Notes under the pieces: generated by a model
The model's database searches: none
Told to the model about the DNA's origin: nothing
The model's input: the letters and a program-made list of their open reading frames with translations, nothing else
Shown here: piece after piece, positions 15,511 to 23,924 of the stretch
Layout of the letters: each line of letters opens with the position of its first letter
Position numbering within the stretch: position 1 is the first letter of the stretch
Made by a program: the position numbers and the translations under genes
Assembly: GCA_040390855.1 (NCBI GenBank)
Contig: JAZJXO010000001.1
Span: 80,645-144,644, forward strand
DNA length: 64,000 bases
Reading direction: 5' to 3'
Origin: Parvibaculum sp040390855
GTDB taxonomy: Bacteria; Pseudomonadota; Alphaproteobacteria; Parvibaculales; Parvibaculaceae

Positions 15511-17360
15511 TCGTCTGGTTCCATATCGGGGTCAGGGAAAAACTGGTCGTTCTCATCGTTGAAAACGAGCGGTGCGCTCACATTCGGGTCGCGCACATCG
15601 ACAATTTTGGAACCCGGAAAAGCGGCGAGTGCGGCCTGCACCAACGGGTCTGCGGCCGCGTCCGCTTTCAGCGCATCGTCGCGCGTCTGCGCCTGTTCTT
15701 TCAATGTCGGCGCGGCATCGGCCTTGGCAGTTGCCAGCGAAACGACCCAGCGCTGGCCCGATGCCCGTGTGAGTTTGTCAGAGAGTTCGCGTGCAATGTC
15801 ACCCGATGTCTCGGCAAGCGGCTGGATTTCAATGTGACCGACTTCAAAGCGAACAAGACGCACACCCGCCTCAAGCGCCGACTGCATACGAATATCGCGC
15901 ACGCTGCGGAAATGCGCCACCACATCTTCGAAGCAGGTAAACTGCACAGCAGGCGAGGTGCCGACCGCTTGCGTTACCGCAGGCTGGCGCGGTTCGGCTT
16001 CGCTTGCCACCGTGCGCAACTGCGCCCGCGGACCACCGGACGGACCTGAAGGTGCACCAGACGGCGCAGAGCCCGTTGTCGCGACACCACTCTTCAACTG
16101 CTCGACCAGCTCTTCAGGGCTCGGGCCGTCGGAGACATAGGCGATACGCACGAGAACCATTTCAGCCGCCGCGATGGGGCGCGCCGCGCCGCCGACTTCG
16201 ACAATGCCTTTGAGCAGCATCTGCCAGACGCGCGACAGAACACGGATGGGCAGACGCGAGGCCATGTCCTGACCGCGTGTGCGCTCGGTTTCAGACATGG
16301 CAAGATCGTCAGCCGCACCTTCGACGAGTTTCAAGCGCGTGAGCCAATGGGTGAGGTCAGCCAGATCAGACAGAACGACCTGCGGATCGGCACCGACATC
16401 GTATTGCGCGCGCAACTCGGCAAGCGCTGCTGCAATGTCACCCTTCATCAGCAGATCGAAGAGATCGAAAATGCGGGCGCGGTCGGCAAGACCCAGCATG
16501 TCGCGAATCATCTCCTCGCGCACAGCCTGATGAGCGTCATCATCGTTGATGCTATGGGCGATGGCGCGATCAAGCAGCGACAGACCGTCACGCGCAGAAC
16601 CGTCGGCGGCACGGGCGAGAAGTTTCAGCGCGGGCTCGTCAACGTTCACATTTTCTTTTTGCGAAACACGGCCCAAGAGCCCCGACAACTCATCGACGCC
16701 AAGGCGGCGCAAATCGAAACGCTGACAGCGGGAGAGAACCGTTACCGGTACTTTGCGGATTTCGGTTGTTGCGAAAATGAACTTCACATGGGCAGGCGGC
16801 TCTTCCAGCGTCTTCAACAAGCCGTTGAAGGCGGCGTTCGAGAGCATGTGCACTTCGTCGATAATGTAAACTTTATAGCGTGCCGAGACAGGCAGATAGC
16901 GTACGCTTTCGATGATCTCGCGGATGTCGCCGATGCCGGTGCGCGAGGCTGCGTCCATTTCCATCACATCGACATGGCGGCTCTCCATGATCGCATCGCA
17001 ATGAATGCCGGGCTTTGGCATATGGATTGTCGGGCCGGTGACGCCTTCGTCTTCATAGTTCAAGGCACGGGCAAGAATACGCGCCGTTGTCGTTTTGCCG
17101 ACGCCGCGCACACCGGTGAGCATGAAAGCATGGGCGATGCGGCCCGTCTCGAACGCGTTGGATAGCGTGCGAACCATCGCTTCCTGACCGACGAGATCAT
17201 CAAAGCTCGACGGGCGGTATTTGCGCGCGAGCACCTGATAGGCGGAGGCTTGTGGACGGGGCGATGATTTGGCTTCGCCACCGAAAAGGGCAAAGCCCGG
17301 CTCTTCGTCAGGGTCTGCGGATATGGCTTCAAGCGCCGTATTTTCTACGCTGTCGTCCAT
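15507..17360 (-). CDS. dnaX: DNA polymerase III subunit gamma/tau
   Basis: 617 residues from the ATG at 17360; an upstream in-frame ATG at 17423 would run into the SRP RNA. AAA+ clamp-loader core: YQVLARKYRPSSFDDLVGQE, Walker A GVRGVGKT (residues 83-90), YIIDEVHMLSN (Walker B), and sensor 1 FIFATTE. The zinc-module cysteines of the E. coli protein are mostly lost here, leaving one Cys in GIHCDAIMES. The C-terminal third is Pro/Ala-rich followed by a tau-like domain. It loads the sliding clamp and links polymerases. I saw no obvious slippery A-run for a programmed frameshift. Confidence 0.95.
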   Translation of the reverse strand: MDDSVENTALEAISADPDEEPGFALFGGEAKSSPRPQASAYQVLARKYRPSSFDDLVGQEAMVRTLSNAFETGRIAHAFMLTGVRGVGKTTTARILARALNYEDEGVTGPTIHMPKPGIHCDAIMESRHVDVMEMDAASRTGIGDIREIIESVRYLPVSARYKVYIIDEVHMLSNAAFNGLLKTLEEPPAHVKFIFATTEIRKVPVTVLSRCQRFDLRRLGVDELSGLLGRVSQKENVNVDEPALKLLARAADGSARDGLSLLDRAIAHSINDDDAHQAVREEMIRDMLGLADRARIFDLFDLLMKGDIAAALAELRAQYDVGADPQVVLSDLADLTHWLTRLKLVEGAADDLAMSETERTRGQDMASRLPIRVLSRVWQMLLKGIVEVGGAARPIAAAEMVLVRIAYVSDGPSPEELVEQLKSGVATTGSAPSGAPSGPSGGPRAQLRTVASEAEPRQPAVTQAVGTSPAVQFTCFEDVVAHFRSVRDIRMQSALEAGVRLVRFEVGHIEIQPLAETSGDIARELSDKLTRASGQRWVVSLATAKADAAPTLKEQAQTRDDALKADAAADPLVQAALAAFPGSKIVDVRDPNVSAPLVFNDENDQFFPDPDMEPDE

Positions 17361-17404
17361 CAAGAACCCTGCATTGGGGAGCCCCCGCAAGGAAGGCAAA
17401 GAGG

Positions 17405-17501
17405 TGGGAGGCTGGACAAACAACCCGTGGCTGTCTCGTTACGGCTGCTTCCTTCCGGATCTGACCGGGTTGGCGAGGGCTCCGTCCGTCGCCAACCTCC
17501 C
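17405..17501 (-). ncRNA. ffs: small SRP RNA (4.5S-type)
   Basis: The bottom strand contains the near-invariant SRP core GGTCAGATCCGGAAGGAAGC followed by AGCC, as in 4.5S RNA (domain IV tetraloop and symmetric bulge). The ends pair: gggaggttgg at 17501-17492 with ccagcctccc at 17414-17405. It is the RNA scaffold for Ffh in co-translational targeting. The gene is 44 bp upstream of dnaX on the same strand, an arrangement seen in other alphaproteobacteria. Confidence 0.92.
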
Positions 17502-17633
17502 GAGGCCAGTATATCAGGCCAAAAGGCATGAGATGCAAGGGCAGGATTGAGCCTTGCGGCATCTCGTGCCACCCTCCCCCACCGAAATTTGTCAAACACA
17601 CTTAAAGAAAATTCGCCAGAGGACACGTCATCT

Positions 17634-18581
17634 ATGGGCATCCCCCAGAATCCTAACATTTTTGCCAATAATCCGCTCGACCGCGCCAGCTACCGCCGCG
17701 CCGATCCCGCATGGATTACCGCCCAGATTGCCGACGCCAACAGTCTTTTTGTGCCCTTTTACCGCCTCGCGCCCTTCATTTTGCCGGAGGAAACCAAAGG
17801 GGCAGGCAAAGATGTGGGCTGGCTCAAAATGGGGCTCGTCAAAGAGCTGGCAGGTTCCAATCCGCTGATGATCTTTCTCGGCATCAACAAGCGCGGTAAA
17901 TCGCTTTTTGCGGTCGATGTGTCGGGCCTCAAGGACCACGAGAATCACCCTGCGCTGAAGGGCTTCGGTGCGTTTGAAGACCTGCGCGCCATTGCCATGG
18001 CAGGCGAGATCACACCGTCGGAGCTTGCGATTCTCGCACAAGGCAAAAGCATGATCGACTGGAACCTGCGCCACGGTTTCTGCGCGGCCTGCGGCGCAGC
18101 GTCGGACATTGCCGAAGCGGGTTACAAGCGCCAATGCCCGTCCTGCAAGGCAGAGCACTTCCCGCGCACGGACCCTGTCGTCATCATGCTGGCAACGCAT
18201 GGCGACACATGCTTCCTCGGTCGCCAGAGAATCTGGCCCAAGGGGATGCATTCGGCACTCGCCGGTTTTGTCGAGCCCGGCGAAGCGATCGAGGAAGCGG
18301 TTGCACGCGAGCTGCACGAAGAAGCGGGCCTCACCACTAGGTCGGTGAGCTATCACTCGACGCAGCCCTGGCCCTACCCGTCATCTCTGATGATCGGCTG
18401 CATGGCGGTTGCCGAGAATGACAGTTTCAAAGTGGACGGGATCGAGCTTTCGGAGGGCCGCTGGTTCACACGGTCTGAAATCAAAACCGTGCTCGCGGGC
18501 AAAGGTGACGGAAGCTTCTGGCTACCACCGCCCTTTGCCATCGCTCACCAACTCGTCAAAACATTTGCCGAGCAGGAATAA
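17634..18581 (+). CDS. nudC: NAD(H) pyrophosphatase / NAD-RNA decapping hydrolase NudC
   Basis: 315 residues from the ATG at 17634. Zinc ribbon Cys150, Cys153, Cys168, Cys171 (FCAACG and QCPSCK), Nudix box at residues 211-232 (GFVEPGE through the REL-x-EE core), and the NADH-specific signature STQPWPYPSS (242-251). NudC cleaves NADH to NMNH and AMP and can remove NAD caps from RNA. The gene ends at a hairpin terminator. Confidence 0.94.
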   Translation: MGIPQNPNIFANNPLDRASYRRADPAWITAQIADANSLFVPFYRLAPFILPEETKGAGKDVGWLKMGLVKELAGSNPLMIFLGINKRGKSLFAVDVSGLKDHENHPALKGFGAFEDLRAIAMAGEITPSELAILAQGKSMIDWNLRHGFCAACGAASDIAEAGYKRQCPSCKAEHFPRTDPVVIMLATHGDTCFLGRQRIWPKGMHSALAGFVEPGEAIEEAVARELHEEAGLTTRSVSYHSTQPWPYPSSLMIGCMAVAENDSFKVDGIELSEGRWFTRSEIKTVLAGKGDGSFWLPPPFAIAHQLVKTFAEQE

Positions 18582-18584
18582 GAA

Positions 18585-18610
18585 AAGGCCCGCCACTCTT
18601 GGCGGGCCTT
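18585..18610. terminator. bidirectional terminator
   Basis: aaggcccgcca (18585-18595) and tggcgggcctt (18600-18610) form a perfect 11-bp stem with a 4-base loop; A-rich sequence precedes it and TTTCGTTT follows. It separates nudC from the convergent membrane-protein gene. Confidence 0.85.
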
Positions 18611-18631
18611 TCGTTTGATCCAGGTGGAAAA

Positions 18632-19288
18632 TCAGGATGCTCTTTTGCGCAGCGATACATAAGCCGAAAGGAAAATGAACATCGTGCCCAGTTGCTCGAA
18701 TGTTTCTTCCATCATTTCGCTGAAGTCGGGATCGCCTGTCAGGAAATGTTTTTCGGCAATATCACCCAGCACATAGAGGGCACAACCAATAAGCAGCACA
18801 CGGCCCGATCCCTTCACCAGCCAGCGCGGCGTCAGAAGTAATGTCTTGATGACATGGCCCCAGGAACCGATGAGCAGGGCAATCCAGAGCACGCCCAGAA
18901 AACCGTAATGAATATGATAGTCAAATACCGGACCAATCTGCGTCTCAAAGCGCGTGCCGCGCACATCAAGTTCACGAAACAGAATGCACATGCAGAAAAT
19001 CGTCAGAGCGAGCCAGAAGGAGCGTGAAATATGCTCCGGTGCGGTTCGGGCCGCCTGAAAATAAAGACCGGCTGCCATAAGCAGGAAGAAATTCTGGCAG
19101 ATTTCGAACAGACCGTTCTCAAGATAATAGCTGATGTCGCCGAAACAAAAATAAGTCTGCACACAGACGAGCGCGACACCGGCCAAGATCAAACGATCAG
19201 AACGGGCGCCGAAAGCGGGTTTTGCCACAGGCAGCGCAAGTGCTACGGTCTGCCTCGCACGCTCCTTCATATTGCTTTCGATATTCAT
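18632..19288 (-). CDS. multi-pass membrane protein of unknown function
   Basis: 218 residues. After a charged N-terminus, hydrophobic stretches lie near 32-50, 58-78, 90-106, 125-143 and 162-178, and a last one near 202-212, so about five or six membrane helices. Recognisable local sequence: CFGDISYYLENGLFEICQNF, with many acidic and aromatic residues between helices, and HIHYGFLGVLWIAL. I do not recognise a family. The gene stands alone between two convergent or tandem units and ends at the shared terminator. Confidence 0.7.
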   Translation of the reverse strand: MNIESNMKERARQTVALALPVAKPAFGARSDRLILAGVALVCVQTYFCFGDISYYLENGLFEICQNFFLLMAAGLYFQAARTAPEHISRSFWLALTIFCMCILFRELDVRGTRFETQIGPVFDYHIHYGFLGVLWIALLIGSWGHVIKTLLLTPRWLVKGSGRVLLIGCALYVLGDIAEKHFLTGDPDFSEMMEETFEQLGTMFIFLSAYVSLRKRAS

Positions 19289-19400
19289 TCGGCACCCTGT
19301 TTTCCGGTGCGCTCAATGAACAACCCGTAATACAAATGTCATATTACAGTAATTTTCGGATGTTCTACCGCATTTTTCCAACCGAGGCGGCAACGGGCGC

Positions 19401-20255
19401 TTAACGAGCGACTGCGATGGCTGCGCGATAAGGATGCGCGGGATAAATTCCCAGAATTTTTAACTCGCTGGTGAAAAACTCAAGCTCTTCGAGCGCAAGA
19501 CGCACATTGCGCGAGGCGGGATGGCCTTCAATATCAGCGTAGAACTGACTCGCATTGAAAGTGCCTTCAAGTTGATAGCTTTCGAGCTTCGTCATGTTAA
19601 CGCCGTTGGTGGCAAAGCCGCCAAGCGCCTTATAAAGCGCGGCGGGCACGTTGCGCACTTTAAAGATAAAGCTGGTGACCACGGGGCCGCTGTCGGGCTC
19701 GGCGTCCTCAGGATCTTTCGCCATGATGAGAAAGCGCGTCGTATTGTGCTCGGCGTCTTCGATGTCGGCTTTCAAAACAGCAAGACCGTAAATCTCGCCG
19801 GCCAGAGCTGATGCGATTGAGGCGCGTGTCGGATCACCGGCTTCAGAAACAACGCGGGCAGAGCCGGCCGTGTCGGCAGCGACAAGCGGTGTGAGACCGA
19901 GTTCGCGAATAACATCGCGACACTGGCCAAGCGCCATGACATGGCTCTCAACTGTTTTCAGGCCGGAAAGCGTTGCGTCCTTGAGCCCAAGCAACTGATG
20001 ACGCACGCGAAGAAAATGCTCGCCCACAATATAAAGGGCGGAGTCAGGGATCAGATGATGAATATCAGCAACGCGTCCGGCGACAGAATTCTCGATCGGG
20101 ATCATGGCGAGCCGCGCGCGGCCTTCCCGAATGGCAGCAAACACGTCTTCGAACGTGGCGCAGGGCAGCACTTTCATGTCTGGGAAGGCTTCAAGGCAGG
20201 CAATATGAGAATTCGCGCCTGCCTCGCCCTGAAAGGCGATGGTGTTGTTTGCCAC
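19401..20255 (-). CDS. pheA: prephenate dehydratase
   Basis: 284 residues from a GTG at 20255, five bases after the kdsB stop. AFQGEAGANSHIA at the N-terminus, the conserved TTRFLIMAKD near residue 180, and a C-terminal ACT domain (VPAALYKALGGFATNGVNMT, then ESYQLEGTFNASQFYADIEG, the ESRP-equivalent region reading ESYQ) fit monofunctional dehydratases. It converts prephenate to phenylpyruvate and is feedback inhibited by phenylalanine through the ACT domain. No chorismate mutase domain is fused. Confidence 0.93.
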   Translation of the reverse strand: MANNTIAFQGEAGANSHIACLEAFPDMKVLPCATFEDVFAAIREGRARLAMIPIENSVAGRVADIHHLIPDSALYIVGEHFLRVRHQLLGLKDATLSGLKTVESHVMALGQCRDVIRELGLTPLVAADTAGSARVVSEAGDPTRASIASALAGEIYGLAVLKADIEDAEHNTTRFLIMAKDPEDAEPDSGPVVTSFIFKVRNVPAALYKALGGFATNGVNMTKLESYQLEGTFNASQFYADIEGHPASRNVRLALEELEFFTSELKILGIYPAHPYRAAIAVAR

Positions 20256-20259
20256 TGGT

Positions 20260-21012
20260 TTATGTCCGGTTTGTGAGCGCGATCCGCGCTTTTTCAAGAT
20301 CGGCGGGAGTATCGACACCGAGAGGAACAGTGTCAACGAGCGCCACTTCAATCGTCATGGCCGCTTCAAGCGCACGCAACTGTTCCAACTTTTCGCGCAG
20401 TTCCAGCGGCGAAGGCGGCAGGCTCACAAAGCGTTCCAGCGCCGCGCGGGTGTAAGCATAAAGCCCGATATGGTGATAATGCGGACCCTCGCCTGCCGGT
20501 GCAGTGGCCCGCGTGAAATAGAGTGCTCGGCCCGAACGCGCCAGAGGCGGGAGAGCGATGACGGCCTTCACCACATTGGGATTGGTGCGTTCTTCCTCCA
20601 CCTTGATCTCGCAGGCCAATGTCGAAAGATCCGCTCCTGAGCGTTGCAGCGCATCCGCCGCCGTCCGGATAAGCGCCGGATCAAGCGTCGGCAGATCGCC
20701 CTGCACATTAATGATGACCTTGTGGCGGCCTTCAGGGTCAACGGATTTGAGCGCTGCGCAGATGCGATCCGAACCCGATGGCAAATCAGGCGCAGTTAGC
20801 ACCGCCTCGCCGCCCGCTTCAAGGACAGCATCAACGATTTCCGATTCAGCCGCCGCGACAACCACGCGGCCAAGCCCTGCCCCCATCGCACGGGCCCAGA
20901 CCTGAACGATCATCGGCTTGCCCGCAATATCGGCCAGAGGTTTGCCCGGCAGACGGGTCGAAGCCATGCGGGCGGGAATCACGATGATGGGGTTCTGATC
21001 GGCAGGGCTCAT
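20260..21012 (-). CDS. kdsB: 3-deoxy-manno-octulosonate cytidylyltransferase
   Basis: 250 residues. IPARMASTRLPGKPLADI is the nucleotide-binding signature, followed by INVQGDLPTLDP (family NVQGDEP) and HHIGLYAYTRAALERF. It activates Kdo as CMP-Kdo for lipid A-core synthesis. pheA follows after 4 bp, so the two are co-transcribed; the kdsB-pheA pairing recurs in alphaproteobacteria. Confidence 0.95.
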   Translation of the reverse strand: MSPADQNPIIVIPARMASTRLPGKPLADIAGKPMIVQVWARAMGAGLGRVVVAAAESEIVDAVLEAGGEAVLTAPDLPSGSDRICAALKSVDPEGRHKVIINVQGDLPTLDPALIRTAADALQRSGADLSTLACEIKVEEERTNPNVVKAVIALPPLARSGRALYFTRATAPAGEGPHYHHIGLYAYTRAALERFVSLPPSPLELREKLEQLRALEAAMTIEVALVDTVPLGVDTPADLEKARIALTNRT

Positions 21013-21290
21013 ACTGTTCTTTTCGCTTTAGCGTCCGGTTCGGATTCTCGGCCAATTTCTGAGTCGGTCGGGAGCAAATTCTGCGACGGAACGCCGCAAT
21101 TTGCCCGCAATTTCCGGATGTGGGGCCGTTTCCCGCCGCTACATGCCGCAAGCGTCTTATACGGCTTGCGGGCAGGACGCGGAAGCGGCTAATCTCCGCG
21201 CCAAATTAGGGGTTCTGGCAGACGTGACGACACGTTATCCTGTCTGACAAGCGGTCCCTCCAACCTTGAATTCTGGCGGCACGAGAACAA

Positions 21291-21890
21291 ATGGATAGTT
21301 TCGAAATCAACAAAATTGCAGCGGCGGTTCTCTTTTCCCTGCTGCTCGTGCTTGGCGTTAAAAACGTCGCTGAGGGCATCTATCACACGGAACCTGCCAA
21401 TCCGCAGTCTTACCCCGTGGCCGTCGCCGCAGAGGGTGACGCTGCCGGAGCGGGCGCTGCTGAAGCCGAAGTACCGCTGCCGGTACTTCTGGCCAAAGCC
21501 GATATTGCCGCCGGTGAAAAGCAGGCCAAGAAATGCGAAGCTTGCCACAACCTCGTCGAAGGCGCGGGCACCAAGACCGGTCCCGATCTCTATGGCGTTG
21601 TCGGTCGCAAGAAAGCAAGCGTTGCGGGCTTCAACTATTCAGCCGGCATGAAAGCCAAAGGTGGCGAGTGGTCGTTCGACGAACTCTTCCATTTCATCGA
21701 AAACCCCAAAGCCTTCGTCGCGGGAACCGCGATGGGCTTTGCCGGTATCAAAAAACCTGATCAGCGCGCTGATCTTCTTGCTTACCTCAATACGCTCGGC
21801 TCGAACCTGCCGCTGCCCAAGGCCGACGCGGCTACGGCACCTGCGGCTCCCGCTGCCGCACCGGCAGAGCCGACCGCCAAACCGCACTAA
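21291..21890 (+). CDS. cycM: membrane-anchored c-type cytochrome (CycM/c552-like)
   Basis: 199 residues. An uncleaved N-terminal helix (about 8-24) is followed by an Ala-rich linker and a class I cytochrome c domain with haem motif CEACH (82-86) and axial Met148 in GTAMGFAG. TGPDLYGVVGRKKASV is typical of mitochondrial-like cytochromes. CycM-type proteins carry electrons from the bc1 complex to the aa3 oxidase while tethered to the inner membrane. The C-terminus is an Ala/Pro-rich tail of unknown use. Monocistronic, with a clear terminator. Confidence 0.9.
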   Translation: MDSFEINKIAAAVLFSLLLVLGVKNVAEGIYHTEPANPQSYPVAVAAEGDAAGAGAAEAEVPLPVLLAKADIAAGEKQAKKCEACHNLVEGAGTKTGPDLYGVVGRKKASVAGFNYSAGMKAKGGEWSFDELFHFIENPKAFVAGTAMGFAGIKKPDQRADLLAYLNTLGSNLPLPKADAATAPAAPAAAPAEPTAKPH

Positions 21891-21913
21891 GCGGCATCGA
21901 CCTATCCGATCTG

Positions 21914-21945
21914 AAAACGCTCCGGCTTCGCACCGGGGCGTTTTT
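21914..21945 (+). terminator. intrinsic terminator after cycM
   Basis: aaaacgctccgg (21914-21925) pairs with ccggggcgtttt (21933-21944), a 12-bp stem with a 7-base loop and a T-run. Confidence 0.88.
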
Positions 21946-22082
21946 ATTGCGAGCGGTTTTCCGGACCTGTCTTTTTTGTTAACCGCATTCCATGCTTCAT
22001 GCCTCGCGCTGACCGCAAAAAATCGCCACAATGCGCCACAAGAGTCCAAGGGGTTTCGAGCGTGCGCGTGAGGGGAAAAATA

Positions 22083-23924
22083 ATGGCTGCGAAGTTCGTT
22101 CGTACGACGGCGCTAATACTGGCTGTTGCGGGCCTGACGGCGACATCAAACCTGCCTGCCCGGTCCGACGAGGCACGCCACGGTGTCTCCCTCTTCGGCA
22201 CACCCAAATATCGCGCAGACTTCAAGCATTTTGACTATGTGAACCCTGATGCCCCCAAAGGCGGCATATTACGCTATGCGGCACTCGGTTCTTTCGACAG
22301 CCTCAATTCCTATATCGTCACGGGCGAAGCGGCAGCGGGACTCAATTTCATCTATGACACGTTGCTGGAATCAAGCATCGATGAAGCTGGATCGGAATAC
22401 GGGCTGATTGCCGAAAGCGTTTCGTATCCTGATGATTTCTCGTCCGTCACGTTCACGCTGCGCAAAGAAGCCCGCTTCAACGATGACAAGCCACTGACTG
22501 TGGATGATGTGATCTGGAGCTTCAACACGCTGAAGAAGATCAATCCATTCTACGGCGCTTACTACAAAAACGTGACCAAGGCTGAAATCTTGTCAGCCAA
22601 CAAAGTCCGCTTCACCTTCTCCATGAAAGGCAACCGCGAATTGCCACTTATCATGGGCCAGCTTCCTGTCCTGCCGAAACATTACTGGCTCGGCAATGAT
22701 GCAAAGGGGAAACCACGCGACATTTCCAAATCAACACTTGAAGCGCCGGTCGGCAGCGGACCTTATCGCATCGACGAAGTTAAACCCGGCAACTCGATCA
22801 CATATGTGCGTGTCAAAGACTATTGGGCCAAAGATCTGGCGGTAAACATCGGCACCAATAATTTCGACAAGCTGCGCTTTGACTATTATCTCGATCCTGA
22901 AGTTGCTCTTGTCGCCTTCACCGGTGATCGCGCCGATATTCGCCTTGAAAACAGCGCCAAGAACTGGGCAACACGTTACAATATCCCGCCTGTGAAGGAC
23001 GGACGCATCAGGCTCGAAAAGCTGCGCACCAAAAACGGCGACGGGATGCAGGGCTTTGCCTTTAATATCCGTCGTGACGTGTTCAAAGACGAGCGCGTGC
23101 GCGAGGCTTTCAATTATGCATTTGATTTTGAATGGGCGAACAAAACGCTTTTCTATGGTCAATACAGGCGCAATGACAGTTTCTTTGTGAACTCCGAACT
23201 TGCCTCCAGCGGCATACCGACGGGCGACGAATTGAAACTCCTTGACCCCTTCCGCGCGACATTGCCGCCTGCACTTTTCACGAGCCCCTATAAAAATCCG
23301 AAGACGGACGGTTCGGGCAATAATCGCGGCAATCTGGCTGAAGCCGGAAAATTGCTTGAAGCGGCGGGCTGGAAAATTGTCGACGGCAAGCGCGTCAACG
23401 CCAAGGGCACTGTGATGACGATCGAGTTCATGCTCGATAATCCGACATATGAACGCATTGTCGCGCCTTATCGTCAGTCCCTTGAACGCCTCGGCATAAA
23501 ATCTACCGTGCGCACTGTCGATAGCGCACAATATCAGTCCCGCATGGATCGTCGTGACTTTGATATTATTATGCAATCGTTCGGGCAGTCGCTTTCGCCC
23601 GGCAATGAACAACGAGACTATTGGGGCTGCGAGGCCGCCAAGCGCGATGGCAGCCGCAATGTCATTGGCATTTGCGATCCGGCAGTCGAAGCGCTGATTG
23701 AAAAAGTGATCTTTGCTAAAAATCGGCAAGACCTTGTAACGGCAACACATGCGCTTGACCGCGTCTTGCTGTGGAAACACTTTGTCGTACCGAACTGGTA
23801 TTCACCTTTCGAACGCGTTGCCTATTGGACGCGCATCATGCATCCAACGCCGACACCTGATTTCTCCATCGGCTTCCCCGAGATTTGGTGGTACCGGCCC
23901 GATGCCAAAGGTCCGGCGCAATGA
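22083..23924 (+). CDS. peptide ABC transporter solute-binding protein YejA-like, copy 1
   Basis: 613 residues from the ATG at 22083, preceded by AGGGG. A Sec signal peptide (hydrophobic core TTALILAVAGLTATS) ends near NLPARSDE. SBP_bac_5 domain: HFDYVNPDAPKGGILRYAAL, then LEAPVGSGPYRIDEVKPG and RRDVFKDERVREAFNYAFDF. The FDYVNP-APKGG opening is the YejA signature; the family captures oligopeptides such as microcin C for import. It is the first gene of the yej operon and overlaps the next by 4 bp. Confidence 0.92.
   Translation: MAAKFVRTTALILAVAGLTATSNLPARSDEARHGVSLFGTPKYRADFKHFDYVNPDAPKGGILRYAALGSFDSLNSYIVTGEAAAGLNFIYDTLLESSIDEAGSEYGLIAESVSYPDDFSSVTFTLRKEARFNDDKPLTVDDVIWSFNTLKKINPFYGAYYKNVTKAEILSANKVRFTFSMKGNRELPLIMGQLPVLPKHYWLGNDAKGKPRDISKSTLEAPVGSGPYRIDEVKPGNSITYVRVKDYWAKDLAVNIGTNNFDKLRFDYYLDPEVALVAFTGDRADIRLENSAKNWATRYNIPPVKDGRIRLEKLRTKNGDGMQGFAFNIRRDVFKDERVREAFNYAFDFEWANKTLFYGQYRRNDSFFVNSELASSGIPTGDELKLLDPFRATLPPALFTSPYKNPKTDGSGNNRGNLAEAGKLLEAAGWKIVDGKRVNAKGTVMTIEFMLDNPTYERIVAPYRQSLERLGIKSTVRTVDSAQYQSRMDRRDFDIIMQSFGQSLSPGNEQRDYWGCEAAKRDGSRNVIGICDPAVEALIEKVIFAKNRQDLVTATHALDRVLLWKHFVVPNWYSPFERVAYWTRIMHPTPTPDFSIGFPEIWWYRPDAKGPAQ

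Noticed and set aside
15507..17360. Possible programmed frameshift in dnaX producing gamma.
   Set aside because: No A-rich slippery heptamer with a following stem was seen; full-length tau is sufficient.
17405..17501. The dnaX frame extended upstream to an ATG at 17423.
   Set aside because: The extension overlaps the 3' end of the SRP RNA and the extra residues are not DnaX-like; the ATG at 17360 is better.
22731..23780. A 349-codon open frame antisense to the first YejA gene.
   Set aside because: The sense strand encodes a clear solute-binding protein; the antisense frame has no recognisable motif.
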